Shown here piece after piece: positions 39,237 to 51,200 of a stretch of DNA of 64,000 bases (position 1 is the first letter of the stretch; each line of letters begins with the position of its first letter). The notes under the pieces were generated by a model. The model did no database searches. It was not told the origin of the DNA and saw only the letters and a program-made list of their open reading frames with translations. This stretch comes from Asterias rubens (Eukaryota > Echinodermata > Asteroidea > Forcipulatida > Asteriidae), in assembly GCF_902459465.1 (NCBI RefSeq), contig NC_047062.1:18607994-18671993 (forward strand), in the 5' to 3' direction. A program made the translations under genes and the position numbers.

Positions 39237-42200
39237 ATGTCTTCAAGGGAATTTGAGGTTGGTACAATTCATATTTGTTTGATTTTATTATTTGGGGCAA
39301 AGTTGTTGACAAATGCTGCTTCACGTAAATTTTTGTTAACCGGATTTACATTGCACTAGTTTCGTGAAGAATATTGCATCAATAAACTGACCAGTCAGTC
39401 CGTGCCGAACCTTAGGGGCGGGCGCAAAAGGGGGTGCACAATTGTAGAAACATTGTTTCTTAAGAAGGTTCCTGTCCATTTAAAGACAGTGGACTCAACA
39501 CTATCTCAACATATGCATAAATTATAAAAAATAGAATAACAAACCTGTGAAAATTTGAGCCCAATCGGTCATCTACTCTTGTGTCATTGAGTAGGTATGT
39601 GACAAAACACACGCACAGCAATCGTGAAAGTGTGCAGAGCCTCGTTTTCGTTTTTTACGTCCGTGCACATATTCGGGCTTGCGCGGAACACATCAGCAAA
39701 AAGGTGCCCTAGCAATCACCCTTTTAATGACATTTCAGCCATTCCATTGTGACTCGCGTGACAATCTCACTGGTTTTTCAACTTTTGAAAGATCTATACT
39801 CCAAAATATAACACATGGCTCTCATGTAACTCAATTTATATAAACTCAGTGAAGAGCCCTATAACAAAAAATAAAAAAGGAAAACAAATTGTGTAGGTAT
39901 CATGTTTTTATAGGAGTTCCAAAAATGTGACTCGCGTGACTGCCAAAAAATGAAAGGTGTTGCATCCCTGTATGCCATTGCCCAGTCGTGAGAACTCAGA
40001 GGAACTTTTTAGTTCCAGATCACTATATTATACAATAAAAAGTACAAAATAAAAAGTTTTAATAAAATAGAAAATTTGTTAAATGCAACGTGACTCGCGT
40101 GACAGAAGTTTGTGACTCGCGTGACAAGTGAGAAAATATACAATAACTAAACAGGATACTGCATAACAAGAACATTTTATTTCATTCAGAACACTCAGAA
40201 CTTGAAATTGAATCTTTTCATAAAAGGAAGAAACACCTGAAGCAACAAAGGAAAAATAATCTGAACAGGCTTTGACTTAAACATGGTAATGTTGGGGTGG
40301 TTCTGAAAAGAATTGGTGGTTTAACAACACTGTCTGGTCGAAACGTTGAGTTGTTAAACCACCGGTTCTTTTCAGAACCACGCAAACCTATAGAGAGAAC
40401 CCTTACTAGAAATTATTATATTGTTTTGTGATTGGGTAAATGACTTTTTTCTCACTATGCTTGGCAGAGTGGTTAAGAAACCACAAATTTTGGTGTGAAG
40501 TTCTAATGGCATTAGACTGTGTTAGGCTGAGTACATGTAAATTCTGATAAGTAATTTCTTTATTGATGCCCCCCTCCAAATCTAACTTAAGAATACTGTC
40601 TTAAAATATCCAGTTTCATCAAATATTTTTGTTTGTTCTTGTTTTAAGTTTATCATTCCTTGTATTATTTAAATAATGCAGGTAAATTATTCAGATGTGA
40701 GCACATTGTACAGTGCAGTATGCAGTGTACATGTAGTTCAACATGATCTGCTGACAGTGTGCCAAGTTATAATTGTACACTAATAATTCCTTGTTCTAAC
40801 AAAAAATTGGGCATAGTAGTATGTTCCAGTGGGCTGGGGGTGCTTTGGTAACATTCCATAGACATCATCCCCAGAATACTTTGGTAGCTTTTGCTAACCA
40901 TATAAGTTATTTTTAGAAAAGTACACAAGTTATTATGACGTAGAGCACATCTCAATGATTATGGAAAACTAATCGATTTGCTCAGAAAGTATGTGAATCT
41001 TGGGCCATTGCACTTTCAGTGGGACTGAAATATTTTGTACAAAACGGCAGTCAAGTAGTCAACAAAGTCGTGTTTTTTGTCATTGAAGGAGCAAAAACTA
41101 ACTCTTGCCACCTTGAAATTGATGTTTAGTGATTAATTGTGAGTTGAAATGTGATGTTTAAAAGCAGTTTATGGTTGCGTTCATATTTTCTTTTGATCCG
41201 TAAAAAAAAAAAAAAAATAAAAAAAAATCAATCGCAACATTAAATTCATGTCACAAAGGTAAAAAATCGGCCGAGAATGGTACTATTTTTAACAATTATA
41301 TTGATGTTTTCACGCCATCTTACTTGATCCATGGTTTCTTGAGTATGTCTTCATTTGAAAACTGTTATTATTTTGTCGGAATCCCTGTTCAAAAGTACGA
41401 TGTTTGTAGATACTAAATTGACTTTAAAACTTACAATCTATACTATTAAAAGCGTAACCCGCGCCATCTTGAGTTGAAATTAGAAGGTCCAGTGGCATGG
41501 CATCCTTGTGGAAATCAACACGGTTGTGTATGTGTAATTCAACACGTTTGTGTGGTTTTAGACGTCAGGTTGCAAGTCTACAAAACCCCGACCCAAACTC
41601 CCACTTACGAGTCATCTGATTGAAGAAAGTTTGGGCGGCGACCATGTGTCAACCACTGGTCGATGTTGTTACCAGACTTCCTAGAAATCTTTCTGACAGG
41701 TGACTCATTGGACAGTGTTCCGCAGATGGTTCTCCGGATTGGTTCACTCATTCCCCATTGCCCGCCACCTGCCATTCGATCAGAGAATCAGAGGGAGCTG
41801 TTTCTCACATTGTTTTATACTACCAACCTCTCCCCATTACTCGTTACCAAGTAAGGTTTTATGCTATTAATAATTATTTTGATTAATTACCAATAGTGTC
41901 CACTGCCTTTAAAACTGTAGTTTACGTATTAACAAGCATCTGTTCCTTGGTCCTGCATGCTGTGTTAAAGCCATTGGACACTTTCGGTAAACAGTATTGT
42001 CAAAAGGCCAACACTTAAAAAAATAACAAACCTGTGAAAATTTAGGCTCAATCGGTCATCGGAGTCGGAAGGAGAAAATATCGGGGAAAACCCACCCTTG
42101 TTTTCGCACGTTTCGCCGTGTCATGACATGTGTTTAAAATAAATCCGTAATTCTCGACAACGAGAATTGATAATTGTTTTAATGTTTTCTCGAAAAGTAG

Positions 42201-45200
42201 AGCATTTCATGGAATAATATTTCAAGAGAAGTCTTTCACCATGACCTTCTGTAAACCCTGTTAAGGTGTTTGTAAATCTGTGACCTTTTTTATTTATCTG
42301 TGCCGAAAGTTCATAATGGCTTTAAGATGAGATGACTCAAAGTCAAAGTCATTGACTGTTTTAAAATTTTAATTCAACCTTTTACTTAGGGGCCTACTTC
42401 TTGTTTTATTTTAAATTTTACCATGGTTTTACTCTCGACAAGCTTCCTCAGTCCTCCTTTATTTTCAACAAGTGTTTTTTTTTGCATAAAAATGGTTTTC
42501 TTATTTTTTGCCTAACGGTTATTATTTTCATGTTTACCTTTCATTTGTTTGTTTTGTGTATGCATTGAAAAAAAAATTGAATTTAATTAAAATATAAATT
42601 GAATGCCATGTACAGTATTTTGTATCATAAAATCTTTTTTTTTCTCCTCCTTCTTTTCAATATTTTTTTTCAATATCCGAATGTACTCCAACATTTAATT
42701 GCAAAAGTCACAGTGAAACTTTGTTTCTGATTTGTGGCTGTGGAGAATGCTTTTTAAATTAAAATAAAGTAAAAAATTGTAAATGATCTGATTCCCATCT
42801 TGTGAACACAAAGTCACAACGTCAATATTGGTGCGGAAACAGGCTAATTTTTGTTATAGTAAACATTTTTCTAATTATATTGACCTATTTGTCAACATTT
42901 GTATCAAAAAGTATTAGTTTGGGAAAACACTGGACTAATAACTTTGCTTGTTCTAGAAGATATTTTATTTGATGTATTCCTTGTCACTACTGTGATTGTG
43001 TTTATTGTATTTTTCAGAGTGCCACCTTCGACCCAGAGCAGTACATTGAGCAGCTTGCATGGCGTACACAGGGCGGGGACTCCAAGGAAGGGCCCCAAGA
43101 CTTTGATGCCAAGAAGATGCTAAGGGCCTTTGAGAACACCATCGAGGAGCTCAAGTTGCTCAGTATGAGAATGGAGGAACGAACCGGAAAGCTGGATGCA
43201 AATATTCGGGCTGAGACCAAGAGTCATGCCAAGAGGGTTGCACAACTCCAGGAGAATAATAAGGTACTTATAGTTTTAAAACTGATTATTCAATATTATT
43301 TGAGTGACAGATTTACTATCAAAATCGTTTAACATCATAATGTACCATGGCCAAGTTAACACAACGATTATTTGTTGAACAGCCTGACTAGTGGGTACTG
43401 TTGCTTGGTACCAAATGGCAAGTGGTCATTGTGCAACAGGCAAAAGCAGCTGCCAGTCAACAAATTTGAACAAGAAATAACTACAAATAGTAAGCTTGCA
43501 GATAAATTCTTTCTCTTGAAGACGAGCAGCTCTTTTGAGAGCCAACATTCCCCCAAAATTGATTTTACACATGGTTGTACCTGAATGTTTGATCTTATTT
43601 TCAACATCCTTGCAAAGCTTGAAAAACCACTTAATCAACAAATTGTTGTTGGCATGATGACAGTGGTGTCTGGTAGTTGTTCAAACTTTGCCCTTATTAA
43701 AGGCTGATATACGTCATTGTATACTAACCTTGTGGACAAGGGAAACAATAGATTTATTTGATAATGAAATCTTATTTTACAGATGGCCTTTCTCCACTTT
43801 CAAGAGCTGGATGATCACATTAATAACGTGGCTACTAAAGTTGTTCATCTTGGTGACCAGCTGGAAGGAGTCAACACACCAAGGGCCAGAGCAGAGGAGG
43901 CAAAGAAACTTATTGAATATTTCTCTGAGTTTCTTGATGACTACGGGCCGAAAGCTGAAGTGTTTAATGATCCATTTCAGGTGAGGATTTTTATTTTATA
44001 TTTTTAATTTTTATTTTTTTATTTTTCATTCAAGCATTTACACAAGATTACAAATAGCCATTTCAAGGGACTAACTCAATTTTTGTTTTTTGGGGGGGGG
44101 GTGGAACAGTCTCACCAAGAGCAAAGACTATTTTAATGAGTTTTTAAATATCTCTAAGGCTTTGCCACTTCTGATTTGTTTTACTTACTTTTGCTAGTTT
44201 CAAAAAGAGATTCCTTTTTCATTTTCATTTTAAGATTGGATTAATCGTCACTTTGATTAGTCCTGGCCATCTGGGAATGGGCTTCTCTTGGCCTCTGATT
44301 TCCATTGTTGTTCTGGTCAGTGTTCAATTGACCCCCACCCCTCTCCCCGTACACAGTAGGGCCTATAAGTTTGTGTAAACTCATGACTTGTTCTTGTTAT
44401 AGCTCCAGGATGCAGCCGATATTATTCAGAAATTGCAGCTGATATCACAAGAGCTTCCTCAAGAACAGTGAGTACAAACGAAAGCGTCTACTTCTTCTTA
44501 ATGGCAGTACAACTTTACCATGGTTGTTTGTTTGTTTGTTTGTTTGTTTGTTTGTTTGTTTGTTTAGATGATCTTCCCATCAAGGTAACTCGGCAAACTC
44601 CCACATGGGGATATTAAACACCAAGCTGGCAACAACCAATCTCTCTCATACAAACATTGGTTTAAAGTCTATGATTATGAATTGCACATTCAATCAAGAA
44701 ATTGTGATTCAGTAACTAGACAATAATATTTATTTTAGTCATTGTGAAATCAGCGGTTAGCTGGGGATTCGAACCCACAATCTGATTGCAATTCCTGCAG
44801 TCTAACCACTTGACCATGGTGTGGCCATCTTTCATTTTACCCATTTGAAAGCGTCATTACCAAAGCAAGGCTGGAAGTACGAAAAAGTCTGAGACCTTTT
44901 TAGTAGGATGAGAGTTGGTGTTTGTTAATGCGATTGCAAAACGGAGGCAAGACGGAGATGGTGGCAGCATCCTATTCATACTGTGAGACTACTAAACAAA
45001 ACCTTTACAGGGGTCAACTTCATTTCTCATGTTACATGTACACTTCTTTTTAAAAATGGTCTGATGAGAACTTGTTCTGCTGTTTATCTGCTACCTTTAG
45101 CTTAGTGGATAAATGACATGTCACATGCACGGTACAAATTGGAGACAGCGGAGACCTTTAGATGAGCTTTTCCCATTTATTTGCACTCAGTGTATAACAT

Positions 45201-48200
45201 TACACAGGTGAAACTATAAATAACAAATACATAAATAGCTAATAAATGACACGAAAAATGCACATTATTAAACAATTAAGGGAAGGGGGACAAAGGCGAA
45301 CCATATCAGACTAACAAAAACAACTTTAAATGCAGAACGAGATACAGCAATAAACCAAGCAACGACCGAGGGCTGATACAACAGTGAAACTTGAATATAA
45401 GACACTACAAAGACAAATCCGGCGTTAAATTACAACAGTGAAACAACTAATACATTTAATAAACTTACATCATTGCCGGGAGAAACTCAGAAACTACGTC
45501 CGTGCACATGGTAAATGTTCTGCGGTATTCTGGGGGCGTTCACCGGTATTCTGATATAAACGTTAATTATAAACCAACAATAAATATACAGGAAACAACG
45601 GGGGCATTCTGAGGTATTCTGATATAAACGTTATATAAACCAAAATATACAGGAAACAACGGGGCATTCTGAGGTATTCTGATATAAACGTTATATAAAC
45701 CGACAATAAATATACAGGAAACAACGGGGACATTCTGGGGTATTCTGATATAAACGTTATATAAACCAAAATATACAGGAAACAAGGGGGGACTTGTACA
45801 CTACAATATAATTCCAAGCAATAGAATAAATACTGAATGAAGCAGCAAGAAAATGAATTACACAAGAAATTAACTCCAGAGACTATAAGCCGTAAAAGGG
45901 GGACCGAGTGAGTTGGCTCAAACGGCGATAAATAACTATAAGAAAACGGCAACTTGCTGAATATGCCGAACAGGAAAATATTAACATAAGGGAAGTTTTG
46001 ACTGCGAAGGTTAAAATAAAGATGTTTATACATAAGGGAGATAAATGCTAGAAATAACAGTTGTAAACAGAATAAGGCTACTTACGGGAGATGGCTACGG
46101 AAAATTACATGACTGAGAAGAACTAAAATATACATGAACAGAACACAACGGAATCAGGAACAGAAATCACTTTGAAATACAGGCACCCAGGTATATGTAT
46201 ACAAAAATAGGGGCTTGCCACACCTTAAACGAAATTCCTTAGATGCCCGCAGGCGATTGTCTGTGGCCACTGAACTTTGACTTTATGCAAACAAGGATAA
46301 ACTGATAAACGTATAAATTACAAACAACAATATAAACACATCACCGGTGGGAGATGACATGACATGCTTAGCACAAAGTATGGCTTCGTGTTTACACTGC
46401 AGAGTCTATCTGATCTGTTGTATTTTAAGGATTTTCCAGACCAGTAGATGATGTTGTGTTTTATGGCCTGATGTGGTCAAGCGGTTTAGTGCATTTTCAC
46501 TCAACTTCTGGTGGTTGAGTCATCAGGATGTGGGTTCAATTCCCGTCATGACACTTGTGTCCTTGAGCAAGATACTTAGCTATAATTGCTTCTCACCACC
46601 CAGGTGAATGGGTACCTGTGAGGGCAGAGATGGTGCTTGTGGTTAGTTTAGCTGGATGTGCTACACATTTGGCAGCACAGGCTGTATACTGCCCAGGGAA
46701 CTGAAATTGTTTAAGGACTGAAATAACTGGCCCGGTGACCAGGGGTAATAATGTTGGAGCACCATGAGCGTCATGATTATGTTTCTTTCAAGAAATGTTG
46801 AATACCTAGAGTCAAGAGTGAACTTATCTGTCAAAGTTAAAACAATAAACTGTAATTTGGATTTGAACTTTTTAATTTGAGCCTAAAATTGATTTTGTAT
46901 TTGTTTGTGATTTAACAGATTTGAAAAGCCAAAGATGAGAATACAAGGTTAGTGGAGCAACCTATTCTGCCATTTATCATTAATACGTGGTGGTTATTTG
47001 TTCAATTGATATGTATATTTTTTTCGTGAAAATGTACTTGTAACCAAACTTTTGAATGGATAATATTGTCATTGTTTGAAACGATCTCTTTTTGTTATTT
47101 GATTACAGAGAAGTACAATCAGATTGAGGATGAATTGATCACTGAGTTCCGCTCGGCATTCCATGAAGTGGCCACTGAAAGAATGAGAGAACTCGCAGGA
47201 ATACTAGCTCACTTCAAGGTAACAGCTTAGAAATTCAATGCAGATTTGGGGAGAGCTGGGGCTTAACTGTCGGATATGTTCACGACTTTTGGGAGGTTAT
47301 AGAAAAGTTTGCGGTAACACCATGTAATAACAATCTCTAAATGAGTTGGGGTGGTTCTGAAAAGAACCGTTGGATTAACTCGACGTTTTGATCAGTATGC
47401 TCTGATCGTCTTCTGGAGAATGAGGAATTTTGGGAGGTTTATGGATGGTTTTGAATGGAAGGGAAGAGTGATGACTCAGTCTTAAACAGCCGTTTTAAAA
47501 CCTTGCTGGGCTGTGGCCATCAAGGCCATTACCCTGCCGCTTTTAAACAACGGTCTAAAACTTTGCAGGGTCGTGGCAAGGGCCATTTAAAACCTTGTAG
47601 GTAGTCTTTTAGTCCCTTATTGATGACCACCAACTGGTGACATGCCTCACCGATTAATAGTTGTGGCTGTAGTTGATAAAAACGAAATAAAATGTCACAG
47701 GTTTTTTACCTCTGTTAAATAATCAAGAGCCTACGACGTGGTTCGATTAAGAATATCGGAATGTTTGCTGAGAAAGAAAACACAACAGACAGCAATTTAA
47801 TTAGATTCTCTTCTCTCTCAATTATAGTTATTATTATTATGAAAATTATCTCAATATCTCAATATCAAGGATTCAACAAATACAACACAATACATTCAGT
47901 TATAAAAACAATCAATAAGGCAATGGTTCAAAATCATATTAACTCCTTCAGTATTATCAACGGTTCACAACTGTGCGAAATGGTATTTGAACGGCAAATC
48001 ACCAAGGTGAAACACAAGTAAAAATACTCAACAATATATGAGTCTGAGGAAATATTAACAATCGCAGGTTTGTAAAAGGAAACAGCAATAATAAAATTAT
48101 GTTATAATATGCAATTTATAACAGAGTCCGACAAAAATAATAAGAATTGCAAATTGCCTGACAGATTCTGGCTCAAAAATAAAGTTCTTAACATGAACGC

Positions 48201-51200
48201 TGAACTGTTTTGACTGCTATTTTTTTATGTGTGACATTCACCCGGCATGCAAATCCAAACCATGCATATCAGAATTTTCCTTTATGTGGAAATGATCTTT
48301 TTATATCTCCACAGGGCTACCACCGATGTGTCGATGCCTTCATTGAAGAAAGCCAAGCAGTAAGACAAATTCAATATATCAGTTGTTCATTGAAGTCTAG
48401 TCTAGGGGGTATATACTTGCAAAACACAAATTTTACCAGATTCTTTGCCTAAATTATGGCCTAAATTGTAATATTAAAGTGCACAAAAGTGTGTTTGTCA
48501 TGACTAAGTAGAGTGTACTGAATGTTGAGTTTGAACTTTTTATAACTAAAGGATCGTCTAAAATGCCTTGCACTTCAACACTGAAGTCCTAAGAAACCTG
48601 AAAAGAGTAAAACAATGAAGATATTTTCTGTGTAAGATGTACATTGTATGTTGTGGGAGAACCCCAAATAGAGACAACCTACATCAGTGAGTAGGAACTG
48701 ATAACACTATCCATACTCAAGGGTAGAACTTGAACTAGGGAACATTTAGAGGCGAAAACCAGGGCAGGATACCAACAAAATTGTAAAGCCATTTTGGTTC
48801 CGAAAGGTGATGGATCATTCAAAATTAAAAAAAAAATTTGTTATAATGTAGTGGCATAATTGTTTTGGTCACTGGACTCTACAATCCTGGCTCTATATAT
48901 CGTTGGGCCCCCCTGCCCCCTTTCAATGTTGGTTCTCATTGTTGCACAGTCTTCTGTGTTCCAGTCAACATTGAACGGGAGACAGGGGAGAGACTGTTTA
49001 TTGTCAGGGGAAGTGAACAGGGAATGATTGTTGTAACGTAATTTATCTTCAAGTACGCACAAATCCTCCAATCAGATTCGCAGAATGGAGTGGTGATAAA
49101 AACCTATATTGCACGGCTAATATCACTACCATGCGTATTGTGTGTTCTATGTCACGCGCCAAGTTTGCTTGAAGATAAATACGTTATCACACGCACGCTC
49201 ATGGAAATACGGAAAATATAGCGCGTCTGCGTCCCATATCCAACTCGGCCTTCGGCCTCGTTGGATATGGAACGCAGAAGCGCTATATTTGTCCGTATTC
49301 CACTCGCGCTTGTGTGATAACTTATAGAATGGGTGGCCCAAGCATTTTGGTCGAGATTGTAGTTCTGGAGTCTAACCTTAGTCACTCGTAGCACTCATGT
49401 GTCCATTAACATTAATTGCTCCCCATCACCTAGGAGTGGGTACCTACAATGTTTGAGGGTAGAGATTGTTGGGGTTGAGATGGTTTCAAAAATGTCCTTT
49501 GGCCAAGTAGTGATAGTTCAAGGAGCTTTGACACTTGTTTTTAAAGGCCCATGAGTTCATACAACTAATATGTACAATTTATAATCTGTGATTTATTTCA
49601 GAATACATACATTTTCCATGATGTGTATGAAGATTTAATCCCTTTATGTAAAAAGGTAAGCAACTGTTTTCATAAATATCAGTATAAAGCTGGATTTTTG
49701 AAATGTCTAAAAGCCAGCACTCGAGGCTGACCTACACAAGCTTACAAATAAATTTCTACTCACTACCAAGGTAGTTTAGTATGCAATCAATGAGTGTTGA
49801 ATCCATAACATTGTGGAGTGATGGCATTGTTCCTAACATAGCTTGTTTTGTATTTTGGAATCAGGTCAATAGCTTAGTACATCAGGTATTCAGCAGCCCA
49901 GAGAGTGTGATGGGAAAGTTTGTACTCAACCTGTATGAAGTCAAACTACAGGTAAGCCTTTACTGCATACATCTAACTCTTAAGGAAAAATCCAAGCAAC
50001 TGGACCTTTATCTTCCAAATATGTGGCAGTAAAAGATATTCCACAACTTTCTCAGATCTTCATTCAAGCCATTTGTAAAACAGTCCTTTTAAACATTTCA
50101 ACCAATCAATTGTAACGTTTATATGATGCCATATTTGAATGATCTTTGCTCATGTAGTCATACAGTAAACTCTTGTAATCAGGTGAGATTTGAGTGACGT
50201 TTTGAAAGTTAGAAGTGTAGGTGATTGCCTGATAATGTATCCTTGACAGAAAAGGCACAGTCACCCAAACTGTGTTTACTTCTAAGAATGAATAATGCAG
50301 ATCCGTTCGAACTAGAGCGCAAGTTACGATTTTTAATTTTTTTGAAGGTCAGGTATGCTGGACCTTAGAAGTTCAGATATCGTTTCACCAGCAGCATGAT
50401 ATTGTGTCTCCACTAGATAGGAGCCAGTGCAAGTCCATTAGGATAGGTGTTGCATGGTCAAATTTCCTTGCACAGAATCATTAAGTGCTTTAACTCACAT
50501 ATGATAGAGATAGATCCAACTTAAAAAGATCATTTCACAGACCAAAATAAAACTCAAAATACAACAATTTTAAATCTGCTATCCCAGGAACATGTGAAAG
50601 AGAAGCTCTCCAACAAAGATGAGGACCGGGAACACTACCTGAAGCACCTCCATGAGCTTTATGCACGGACAGGTCGCCTGACTGCAGCGCTGTCTGACTA
50701 CAGGCTGGGCTCAGATGCACACCTCCTCACCAGACTCACCAAGCACATCTTCGAGAAGTACCTGCAGGGATACATCCAATGTGAGGAGCTTCACCTACGA
50801 GAGAAGATGTCTGAGAATCTCAAGTCGTACTATAGTGTGCTCGGACATCAGAAGAAACTGATTCAACAAACTGGAGGGTAATGGATGTTCCATTTGATAT
50901 TTATTAAAACGGAAATATAATATATGTACAAATTGCCTTAAGTGGTAAAGATCAACAGGGCTAGAAATTAACGGTGGATCGCAGGACTGAGGCCAGTGAT
51001 TTAAGCGTCGGCCAGTACACTTAAGTTTGCAAATAAAAATTCTTTAAAAAAATGAAAAATGCATTTAGGGCAAATACAAGCTCTAAGGGGTCACACAGTT
51101 TGAGTGTTATGATTATCGCAACTAGTGTTGTGATGTAACCAATACAAATGTGCCAGTTGGGAAGTAAGTGCATTCTGCTCTACCAGCCAGGCTCTTAGTG

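Noticed and set aside
39168-39359. EXOC5 start at the upstream ATG (39168)
   Set aside because: In frame, but it would add 23 residues absent from the SEC10 proteins I recall and would leave almost no gap to the divergent ORF; kept only as an alternative.
45563-46033. 156-codon minus ORF with YITFISEYLRM repeats
   Set aside because: Reads through a short non-coding tandem array in an AT-rich stretch of an EXOC5 intron; composition and repeat length changes fit a by-product.
45120-46340. LTR retrotransposon
   Set aside because: AT-rich block looks inserted, but no paired LTRs, primer-binding site or reverse transcriptase could be seen.
48841-49071. 76-codon minus ORF
   Set aside because: No motif, no splice links, lies in an EXOC5 intron next to a fold-back element.
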